A stretch of 64,000 nucleotides of DNA. Origin: Fagopyrum homotropicum (taxonomy: Eukaryota > Streptophyta > Magnoliopsida > Caryophyllales > Polygonaceae). The stretch covers positions 134,887,820 through 134,951,819 of the forward strand of contig BSWB01000003.1 in NCBI GenBank assembly GCA_033239125.1, written 5' to 3'. The notes under the pieces were generated by a model. The model did not search any database. It was not told the origin of the DNA and worked only from the letters and a program-made list of their open reading frames with translations. Positions 22,690 to 32,230 of the stretch are shown in pieces. The position numbers and the translations under genes were made by a program. The stretch's first letter is position 1. Every line of letters begins with the position of its first letter.

Positions 22690-24440
22690 TGTTCGCTCCA
22701 AACGGTGTGTGCAAGCTTTAAATTTATAACCCTAGACTTAAGCTTAAAACAAGGATGCGAACCCGCAGTGTACGGGTCAATCGTAGTAAAAGCAAGAAAA
22801 TTCCAGGGGTCGATCACAGGGACTCGATGAAACAAAGTCAATACGGTGTGCTTATGTCAATACTAACCACAAGAGCGATTAACACAATCAAAGATGAATA
22901 AGAAGTCAATAAAGCAAACATGCAATTCTAGGGATTAAAGCATCTAGTTGTGGTTCCAACTCAAGATCTATAGATAAGCGGACAAAGCTGAGATTTTTGC
23001 GTGGGGAAGGTGTTACTAAAGTGGAGTAGATCACCGGGTAAGTCTCACTACACACTAATCTTAAACCGTAACTCCTATTACCGGGTAAGTCTCAAGGAAT
23101 CAAGATAAAGAACTATAACCTCAAACTAACACACCATCTAAGGGAATAGAATCAACCTTTACCGGGTAAGTCTCAGGCTAACTCACAAAGATGGGATGGA
23201 AGCACACTCAAACCCCAATAAAGAACAAACCTTTATTACCTACACTCATGATCGTTGGTACACAAATTAAGGAATTACCGGGTAAGTCTCATCCTAAGCT
23301 TGCTTTGAACCAGGAAAGGTGTAATGAGAATAGGATTTGGCAAACTCTAACACTTAACTCTCAGTTATGGATCAGATAAGTCACCTCGGTCAGCCAGTTT
23401 CCACCCCGGCCGAGATGTTCATCGACTGAACGAGATGCTTAGGGTTAAGGTTAAAGACTCGAACTTTCAGGATCCTACTGGAATCTAAGATTATTCTATC
23501 ATTGTTTTTCCCACAACCTTCAGCCAATCACCCTAAAATCACACAAGGAAATTAGCCACTCATCATCATGAAAGTATTAATCAAATATATGAGAAGAAGG
23601 TGAATATTTGAACAAAGAAGGATTTAATGAAAAGACTTCAATAACTGTATCAAATATCACAACAAAGCGTTCCTTGGATAGCAATCCAACAAGCAAGACA
23701 ACAAGGAAGGGAATCTAAGATAATCTTACAAAAACCCTTCAAAAGCTATAAAAGCTACAATCTTCAATCTTCCTTCAACCTTCAAAAAGGTTCTTCAAAT
23801 CTCTCCCAAACTGGAGTGCGGCTGCTGCAGGAAGTATGCGGATCTCAACAGGGTATGCGACGTCGTATGCGAGATATTGGATTTGTGAAAATCCAACCCT
23901 TTTTATAGGAAAATAACCCTCCAAAGATAAGATATCTTAGAAAGATCTCTTCCCATAAAAATAGGTAAAATATATGATTCTGCATATCTCTTTCCTTCCA
24001 GGAGCCAAGCCCAAAAATATAAGATCTCTTTCCAATTTTAAAAGATCTCAGCCAAGAATAAAATATTCTCGCCGCGTCCTAGGTATTCGCCTCGGTCGAG
24101 TCGGCGTCTCTGGATCACCTCGGTCGAGGTGAATCTCTGGTCAACCGAGGTGAGTCACAACTGAATACGAAATCTCTCAAAACTGGTCCAAAGTAATTCT
24201 TTAATCCATGGCTATGCTTCCTGGATGTAGCTCTAAATGACTCATGACTCCTTTCGCTCCTTTTTGATGCAAAACGTACCAAATTACCTGCAATCACAAC
24301 AAAACTAGGTGTAGACCTCGATTCTCGCAAAGGTAGATGAAATGGTGGTCAAATCACATAATGCACATACAAACATGCAGATTATGAAAGATAAAACGTC
24401 CAAACAAACCCCAAAATATAGACTATAATTCATGCTATCA
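22690..24440 (-). repeat. 5' LTR of non-autonomous copy 1 (1751 bp)
   Basis: Same length as the other LTR and nearly identical. Contains CACCTCGGTCGAGGTG at 24116-24131. Confidence 0.9.
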
Positions 24441-24445
24441 GTGGA

Positions 24446-25757
24446 ACATTCCATCCACCAACTTTCTGATAATAAAGGACCTTGGCATGCTGATATTGTG
24501 AATTATCTTGTTTGCCAGAAAGTACCGCCCGGATTGACGTACTCTCAAAAGAAGAGATTCTTCAAGGAAGTACGCCACTGTTACTGGGACGAGCCGCTGT
24601 TATTCAAGCGCGGGCCGGATGGGATGCTTCGAAGATGCATCCCGGAAGATGAAGTTAATAGCGTCATACGACATTGTCATTCACTTCCTTGTGGAGGACA
24701 TGCCATCACCGATAAAACATGCGCTAAGGTATTACGTTCTGGTTTCTTTTGGCCTACATTATTTAAGGATGTGCAATCTTTTGTTGTCTCTTGTGATGCA
24801 TGCCAAAGAACAGGAAACTTATCAAGGAGGAACGAGATGCCACTTAATAACATTCAAGAGGTAGAAATCTTTGATGTATGGGGGATAGACTTCATGGGAC
24901 CTTTCCCATCCTCCGGAGGAAACCTCTATATTCTTCTTGCAGTTGATTATGTCTCTAGATGGGTTGAAGCCATCGCTTCTCCCACTAATGACGCCAAGGT
25001 GATTGTGAAGTTCTTGAACAGAACTATCTTCCCACGTTTTGGAACTCCGCGTATCATCACCAGCGATGGAGGAACGCATTTCATCAACAGGAAGTTCAAG
25101 GCACTTCTATCGAAGTATGGGGTAACCCACAAGGTATCAACCCCTTATCACCCTCAAACTAGTGGACAGGTCAAGATCTCGAATAGAGAAATCAAAGCAA
25201 TTTTGGAGAAGACCGTCTCTAGGACGAGGAAGGATTGGTCCATGAAATTGGACGATGCTCTTTGGGCGTACATAACTGCATTTAAGACTCCCATAGGTAC
25301 CACCCCTTATAATTTGGTATATGGGAAGTCTTTCCATTTGCCCGTTGAATTAGAACACAAAGCATATTGGGCGATCAAATGGTTGAACTTCGACATTAAG
25401 GAGGCCGGCGAGAAGCGACTATTGGAACTCAACGAGCTGGAGGAGCTGCGTTTGAACGCTTATGAGAATGCCAAAATCTATAAGGAAAGGACGAAGAGAT
25501 GGCATGACAAGCGTATCGTCCCAAAGGAGCTTAACGAAGGAGACTTAGTTCTACTCTTCAACTCCCGCCTCCGCCTCTTTCCAGGTAAGTTAAAATCTAG
25601 ATGGACCGGACCTTACGTTGTGAAACATGTTTTTCCTCATGGTGCAGTTGAGATATGGGGCGAAACTAGCGGAAGCTTCAAGGTCAACGGTCATAGACTT
25701 AAGAAGTACAAACCGGAAACTCCGGTTGAGGAGGTTGCACCAATATACCTCGTTTGA
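24446..25757 (+). pseudogene. Athila-like integrase (catalytic Glu replaced by Lys)
   Basis: Continues the gag-protease frame after the nested element is removed: the codon split at 17989-17990/24446 rebuilds Glu and the text reads on as HSIHQLSDNKGPWHADIVNYL-type pre-integrase sequence. Domains: an HHCC zinc module (RHCHSLPCGGH ... CDACQ), then the core with WGIDFMGPF (first Asp) and ITSDGGTHF (second Asp). The position of the third residue reads SGQVKISNREI; this family and Ty3/gypsy integrases have Glu where this copy has Lys (codon 25173-25175). The C-terminal GPY/F-like module is present (SRWTGPYVV). The ORF is open to the TGA at 25755-25757. RT and RNase H should lie upstream but are missing. 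Coding is intact otherwise; activity is not expected. Confidence 0.85.
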
Positions 25758-26557
25758 AACGCATCATGGTCCAGCTAGCGACCTTAAACCAAGCGCTTCT
25801 TGGGAGGCAACCCAAGGTATTGCTTTCTTTTCCTTTTTTTTTTCTAGTCTAGATTAGATAGTTTTTGCTTTGCTTTGTTTTGTTTTTGGCATTCTAGACA
25901 GATAACAAGAGATATCTAAGGAAGGAGCATAACTGGAAGGACAGAAGATCGAGAATTTAAGAAGACGGAGGCATCTCGGTTGCTGTCAGAGCACCTCGAC
26001 TGAGACGATTCTTGAGCAACCGAGGCGACTAGGGTTTCTGACGAACCACCTCGGTCCATACCACCTCGGTCCAGTCGAGACCATCTCGACCGAGGTGACA
26101 ACAATTCCAGAAAAGGGTATAAAAAGGGCTGAAGATTTCTCTCTCCTCACTTTACCCTCTTCCTCGACCGCGGCGACAATTTCACCTCGCTTCTCTGATT
26201 CTTGCTCGTTTTCGAAGATTTCCGCTTCCAAACTGCGATTAAGGCAAAGAGGATCCCAGTGCATCGTAGATCTGCAAGAAAATCGAACCGATTCGGCCGA
26301 ACGAGGTAAATTAAAACCGAAACCCTACCTCACTGTTTCGCTTCGATTTGGGCTTTGGTCGCCCCGACATTTGCTGAGAAAAGGCTTAAGTACCCCATAG
26401 GAAGCGGTTGTAGTGATTATTGGGGGAAAAGAACTGAATTTTCTGAGGAAATTAGAATCCAGTCTTCCGCCTCAGTCTAGTCGAACTGTGCCTCAGCCGA
26501 GGTGATTCTTGAGCGTTGTCAGTCAACCGAGGTGATTTGACAGAGTGAATTTTGAAA
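25758..26557 (+). other. pol to 3'-ORF spacer of the Athila-like element
   Basis: No gene. Holds the post-ORF hairpin (25791-25816), a pyrimidine tract, and a cluster of quasi-palindrome copies (25970-26100, 26165, 26470-26540). A tataaaaa-like ggtataaaaagg lies near 26117, which might be a second promoter for the 3' ORF. Confidence 0.5.
25791..25816 (+). other. conserved post-ORF palindrome plus hairpin
   Basis: aagcgctt (self-complementary), then cttggg-aggcaa-cccaag (6-bp stem, 6-nt loop), 34 bp after the integrase stop. I recall this string recurring after pol in plant Athila-like elements; its role is unknown to me. Confidence 0.7.
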
Positions 26558-27977
26558 ATGTGTTCTGAGCGACGACTTGCCTTTAGGGATTGATCCTCAC
26601 CTTCCCCTTATTCCTCTTCTTCCCGACCCTATAGACCGGTGATCCATGAGCGACACCAGGTCGATTACGACCGTATTTCCGGCCGTCCAGTGATTGCACC
26701 TCGCTTCCTGGACGTGTCTGCTTTTGATTGTCTCCAGGTTGACGGAGACCTTAGGAGGATGATTTCTACAGTTGGGCTGGATCAGTTTACTGAGATCCGA
26801 GCCCCAGCCTATTTGGAGCCGACCCAAGAGTTCGTTAGCTCCTTCACTTACCTCCCCACAGAGCGTTCTGTGAAGTACCGGTTGATGAACCGGAACTTCA
26901 TAGTTCCACTAGAGTACTGGCGAGAGATTTTTGGCTTTCTTGAGCCCACAGCTGTTGACTTCCCTTCCCGATCTGTAGCTAGGGAGTTTTGGGGGCAGAT
27001 AGCCCATATTGTTGAGCATGTAGACAGATGGCGCCCTGGAGATTCCAAGGAGAAGGTCATCTTCCACTTAGCCTTTAGGTTAGCCCACAGAATCTTCAGT
27101 GAGACACTTCTGGCGCGTTTGAGATTTCCCAGAAGGTCCGACAGGTGGAGCTATTCAGTTTGTACTGCATGGTGACTGGGGTATCCCGGACTTTGGCTTG
27201 ATGTTGGCAGAGGATCTGCACAAGATCAAGGCCAAGGCGAAGGGAGACATCTGCTGCGGAGGGCTTGTCACCCATATAGCTAGCTATCAGAACATGGATC
27301 TCAGTGCTTGCACGATGGTGGCGGCTGCCAAGCCGCTTGGGCTGCAGGAGATGATCACTTGGCGGATTTTGGTTCCCCGAGGTTTGACTACACCGTACGT
27401 GGCTATGCCATGGGAGCTGACTGCACCACAAGGGATCAGGTGGTCTGCCTAGTTTTTTGTTTATGACCCTCACTATTGGCAGACCGCTTGGGCTCCACTG
27501 ATGGAGGATTACAAAGAGGCAACAGCTGCCCCAGCTGAGGAGGAGGCAGATGATGAGGTGACGGCTGATGACAGAGAGGGTGGAGTCCCGATGGATACAG
27601 GGACGGATACTACAGGGACGAGCGCACCAGTTATAGATCTGGATGATGAGGATACTGAGCCTGCACCTGCTGCATCACCTGCTAGACCTGCTAGGCATAG
27701 GACACGCCGTCATACAGATCCAGAGGCTCATCGTCGGATTGATGATCTGATGGATCAGATGATAGACTCTTATGCTGCCCTTACTATGGACATGCATGAG
27801 AGATTTGCTGCCCAGCACCGACAAATTGACAGCTGGACTCATCAGATGTTAGAGGGACAACACTATCAGCGCAGGATGATGGAGATACAGTTCCAGCAGA
27901 CTATGGGTTATCCATTTGACCCATCCCAGTATCCGTACGTGCCACCACCACCGCCACCACCGGATCAGGATGATTGA
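26558..27977 (+). pseudogene. Athila-type 3' ORF (ORF-1/env-position protein)
   Basis: ATG at 26558 gives MCSERRLAFRD and then TGA (26591). The same frame continues from there to 27175. A frame change near 27130 moves the conserved text into a second frame (MLAEDLHKIKAKAKGD, ITWRILVPRGL). A TAG at 27450-27452 is followed in the same frame by an acidic Ala/Pro/Asp-rich tail (27501-27977) ending in a proline run. The segment GLDQFTEIRAPAYLEP...FVSSF, then YRLMNRNF, resembles the plant ATHILA ORF-1 / putative plant transposon protein family. Such ORFs follow pol in Athila elements and have been called env-like by position only; no signal peptide or membrane helix is evident here. Non-functional as it stands. 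Confidence 0.65.
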
Positions 27978-29422
27978 GAGCTGCAGGATTTTCTTTTCTT
28001 ATTTTTATGCAGTTCAGCTTATTATCCGGTGAGTATCTTTATTCTCTTAGACTTATTCTGACCCACTGGGATAGTGTGTCCCAAGTATGGGGTGTTTATG
28101 TGATGTATTTGACACTTATGTATGACTCTACTTGATCAGATATTTATATTTACGCTTCAGTTGCTTCTATATGCTTATCTGAAATTGCATGCATACTTAC
28201 AGGTTATTTGATTGAGAAAAACGTCGAAATTGAAAGAAAACTGGTTTTAAAAAAAAAATTTTTTGGACCTCGACCGCGGCAGTTCTGGCCGAACGAGGTG
28301 TTTCACCTCGGTTGACTTAAGAACACCTCGACCGAGGTGGGTTGACTGAGAGTTTTCGAAAACGATTTTTGTGTTACTTATCTGGATATGATCTCAGTGA
28401 AGATTTTGCTTACTGACTGGTTTTGAAATTCTTTATGTGTTTGAAAGGTTTTATAATATGTTTAAGTTGCTAAATGCTTTGTTTGAAATTATCGGCATGT
28501 TTAATACTTTGTCTTTGTCTAAATTATGTTGAATTTGAAGGTTGAAACCACATTATGAGTTCTCTCACTTTCTTCCTGGAAAGACCAGGGCAATTCATTC
28601 TTCTCTCTTCTTCTTCTTGATCATGCTTAACCCCTCATATACATTTTGCCTCCTTTTACCTATCCGGGAATTTGGAAGCAAGCGAAATGGTGAAAGCAAG
28701 TGAAGTTAAAGTTGAGAAGTTGGCTGGAAGTGAAAGTGTTAGAAAGTAATCTTAGGGTTGGGGAAGGCAATCATGAAGATGAGTAACTCGGCACCATTCA
28801 CATAACCGGGTGTTTGTGTCTTGCCAAAGTCGGATTGAGCGATATTCCTAACGGGTCATGGTATGTGCATCAAGGGTTTGATGCATCTCAAGAAATTGAT
28901 GATTGCTGATTTCCTAGGCTTCGGTTATTGTGCACCTCTGTCCAGGCATCCCAAAAAGTAAAGTAAAAAGAAAAAGTGTGAAATAAGCAAAGCTTATTGG
29001 TGGAAGATGTTGCAAGTCAAAGTGAAAGTGAAGTTCATCCTTTTCCCGGATTCTAGCACCACATTACCTTACATACATCCCTACCCTACACGTTTCTTGA
29101 CCTTTCTTTTGGGAAGCCCTTGAGACCTTGAGCTTGTTGATTGACTTAGTGGTTTAAACTGGATTATACATGATTAATTTTGATAATTATGACCTATTAT
29201 GCATTCTATGATTTTATGCAAAGATGAACAACTTTTCTATATTTATAAAATGTTTTGATCATATTTGGATTTTAAATTCTATGAAGTATTCTCTTAGAGT
29301 GATATATGATTGTAGCACACCATAAAAATGTTTTTGAAGAATTTTTCATTGATTTTATTGACTTATAATCCATTCTATCTTGTCTCCTATGTGCGGAACT
29401 TGCTTGGGGACAAGCAAGGGCT
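27978..29422 (+). other. 3' noncoding region of the Athila-like element
   Basis: Aligns with 59990-61400 and with the reverse complement of 19755-21130. Contains CACCTCGACCGAGGTG at 28324-28339, A/T runs near 28245, and the 29400-29417 hairpin. No supported gene. Confidence 0.6.
29400..29417 (+). other. conserved PPT-proximal hairpin
   Basis: ttgcttg-ggga-caagcaa: perfect 7-bp stem, 4-nt loop, 20 bp before the LTR. Confidence 0.7.
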
Positions 29423-29437
29423 AAGTATGGGGTATTT
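29423..29437 (+). other. polypurine tract region of the Athila-like element
   Basis: aagtatggggtattt directly before TGATAGC of the 3' LTR; the same in all three family members. Confidence 0.6.
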
Positions 29438-31179
29438 TGATAGCATGAATTATAGTCTATATTTTGGGGTTTGTTTGGACGTTTTATCTTTCATAATTTG
29501 CAGGTTTGTATGTATATTATGTGATTATATTACCATTTCATCTACCTTTGCGGGAATCGAGGTCTACACCTAGTTTTGTTGTAATCGTAGGTAAAATGAC
29601 ACATTTTGCATAAAAAAGGAGCAAAAGGAGTTACGGAATCATTGGAGCTACATCCAGGAAGCATAGCCATGGATTAGAGATTTACTTTGGACCAGATTCG
29701 AGAGATTTCACATTCAGTTGTGACTCACCTCGGTTGACCACAGATTCACCTCGACCGAGGTGATCCAGAGAAGTCGACTCGACCGAGGCGAACACCTGGG
29801 ACGCGGCGAGAATATTTTATTCTTGGCTGAGATCTTTTATCTTTGGAAGGAGATCTTATATTTTTGGGCTTGGCTCCTGGAAGGAAGAAGATATACTAGA
29901 TCTTATATTTTACCTATTTTTATGGGAAGAGATCTTTCTAAGATATCTTATCTTTGGAGAGTAATTTTCCTATAAAAAGGGTCGGATTTCCCACAAATTC
30001 GAGACGCTGCATACATCTCGCATACCACAAAATCCCGCTTACACCGCAGCAGCCATACTCCAGTTGGGAGATTTGAAGAACCTTTTTGAAGGTTGAAGAA
30101 GGAAGATTGTAGCTTTTATAGCTTTTGAAGGTTTTCTTGTAAGATTACCTTAGATTCTCTTCCTTATTGTCTTGTCTTGTTGGATTTTTATCCAAGGAAC
30201 GGTTTGTTGTGATATTTGATTCAGTTATTGAAGTATTTTCATTAAATTCTTCTTGTTCAAATATTCACCTTCTTCCCATATATTTGATTAATACTTTCAT
30301 GATGATGAGTGGCTAATTTCCTTGTGTGATTCTAGGGTGATTGGCTGAAGGTTGTGGGAAAAACAATGATAGAATAATCTTAGATTCCAGTAGGACCCTG
30401 AAAGTTCAAGTCTTTAACCTTAACCCCAAGCATCTCGCTCAGTCGATGAACATCTCGGCCGGGGTGGAATTTGGCTGACCGAGGTGACTTATCTGATCCG
30501 AAACTGAGAGTTAAGTGTTAGAGTTTGCCAAATCCTATTCTTATTACATCTTTCCTGGTTCAATGCAAGCCTAGGATGATACTTACCCGGTAATTCCTTA
30601 GTTTGTTTACCAATGATCATAAGTGTAGGTAATAAAGGTTTGTCCTTTGTTGGGGTTTGAGTGTGCTTTCATCCCGTCTTTGTGAGTTAGCCTGAGACTT
30701 ACCCGGTAAAGGTTGATTCTATTCCCTTAGATGGTGTGTTAGTTTGAGATTATAGTTCTTTATCTTAATTTCTTGAGACTTACCCGGTAATAGGAGTTAC
30801 GGTTTTGGATTAGTGAGTAGTGAGACTTACCCGGTGATCTATTCCACTTTAGTAACACCTTCCCTATGCAAAAACCTCAGCTTTGTCCGCTTATCTATAG
30901 ATCTTGAGTTGGAACCACAACTAGATGCTTTAATCCCTAGAATTGCATATTTCCTTTATTTACTTCTATATCATCTTTGATTGTTTTAATTGCCTTGTGG
31001 TTAGTGATTTCATAAGCATACCGTAATTGGACTTTGTTTCACTAAGTCCTTGTGATCGACCCCTGGAATTCCTTGTTTTTTACTACGATTGACCCGTACA
31101 CTGCGGGTTCGCATCCTTGTTTTAAGCTTACGTCTAGGGTTATAAATTTAAAGCTTGCACACACCGTTTGGAGCGAACA
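29438..31179 (+). repeat. 3' LTR of the Athila-like element (1742 bp, uninterrupted)
   Basis: TGATAGCATG...GAGCGAACA. TATA box at 29971, CACCTCGACCGAGGTG at 29747-29762, four GAGACTTACCCGGTRA-type repeats (one altered to gatactt) in the 3' third. TSD gttca at 31180-31184. Confidence 0.92.
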
Positions 31180-31184
31180 GTTCA

Positions 31185-32230
31185 CAAGATTCACTCAAAT
31201 TGTGAACAACCTAGACTCTCTCGGCAAAGTTTTCACAAATGAGAAGAAAGGCCGAAAAGTCTTGAGAAGTCTACCCAAGCTGAGATGGGGACCAAAGGTG
31301 ACTTCCATTGAGGAAGCACAAGATCTACGAACTCTACCCCTTGATGATCTTCTTGGTAAGCTCATCACTCATAAAATGGTCCTTAATGAATAAGATGGTG
31401 AAGTATCATCAAGTGTGAAGAATTTGGCTTTGAAGTCAAAAAAGGAGGACAATCCATCAGAGGATGATGATAGTGAGGATGACGAAGAAGATCCCTTTGC
31501 TTTGATTACAAGAGGACTTGCTCGAATTCTGAAGATGAAGAAACAATTCTCAAACAAAGAGTATCCTAGATCATCAAAGTATAAATGTAAGTATTCTAAA
31601 CCTAGCAAAAAATATAAGGTAGTAACGTGCTTTGAATGTGGAGAAATAGATCATCTAGTGGAGGAATGTCCACAAAAGAAAAGGAATAATTATCGGAAGA
31701 ATGACCGAAAGAAGAAAGCTATGGTAGCCTCATGGGGTGACTTTGATTCGTCTAGTGAATCAGATTCTAAAAATGATCAAGCAAATCTATGCTTGATGGC
31801 CGCACAAGACCAAAATCCTAAACGACATCTTGAGGAAGTGGTAAGAAATTTAATTTCTAGCCCAATTATGGTACTTTCTGAATTCTTGCTTAACTTAATT
31901 ATAAATGAAGAGAGTTACATCCGTGAGACTAATTCCTTGAAAGATGATCTGATGGAACAGGAGAAGAGCATGAACGATGTGTCGTTGCAAATGAAAAATC
32001 TCAAAACTTCATAGGCAACCCTTGATATTAAAGTCAAGGCCTTGGAATCGGAAATTACGATTCTAAAGCAAGATATTTCTTCTCTTACTCACTGCAACAA
32101 TGAATTATAGAAAGAAAAGATCCAATTGATTGAGAAGTATAGAGACCAACAGGATGCACTCATCCAATTTACCAGTTCTAATGCTAATCTTGATAGGATG
32201 ATGGGTGAACAACAATCCTTCCTTAACAAG
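31185..32230 (+). pseudogene. Sirevirus gag, C-terminal part with zinc knuckle
   Basis: Resumes the gag cut at 4432: FTRFTQIVNNLDSLGKVF, LRSLPKLRW, then a TAA at 31391 and the same text onward in another frame. An acidic Ser/Asp stretch (31440-31500) precedes one CCHC knuckle, CFECGEIDHLVEEC (31629-31670), and a Lys-rich tail. A coiled-coil-like stretch runs to 32110. Cut at 32230 by a solo LTR. Confidence 0.8.

Larger units (their letters stand above)
17991..24440 (-). mobile_element. Non-autonomous Athila-family element, copy 1
   Basis: Minus-strand element of 6450 bp with two 1751-bp LTRs, TSD gtgga on both sides (17986-17990 and 24441-24445). In element order: 5' LTR 24440-22690, PBS, single ORF 22565-21492, post-ORF hairpin, long 3' noncoding region, PPT-proximal hairpin, 3' LTR 19741-17991. 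LTR ends, PBS and 3' region match the 4433-31179 element, so it can plausibly use the same machinery. The LTRs differ at about ten positions by eye, so it is young. It landed head-on inside the coding region of its larger relative. Confidence 0.9.
4433..31179 (+). mobile_element. Athila-like Ty3/gypsy element lacking RT/RNase H
   Basis: Bounded by TGATAGCATG...GAGCGAACA and flanked by a 5-bp TSD gttca (4428-4432 and 31180-31184). After removal of the nested elements it is about 11.4 kb: LTR 1743 bp, tRNA-Asp type PBS, gag-protease, integrase, a 3' ORF, PPT, LTR 1742 bp. The LTRs differ at roughly 20-25 positions by eye (just over 1%), so insertion was fairly recent. The domain set is odd: protease runs directly into the integrase N-terminus with no RT or RNase H. 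Confidence 0.9.
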
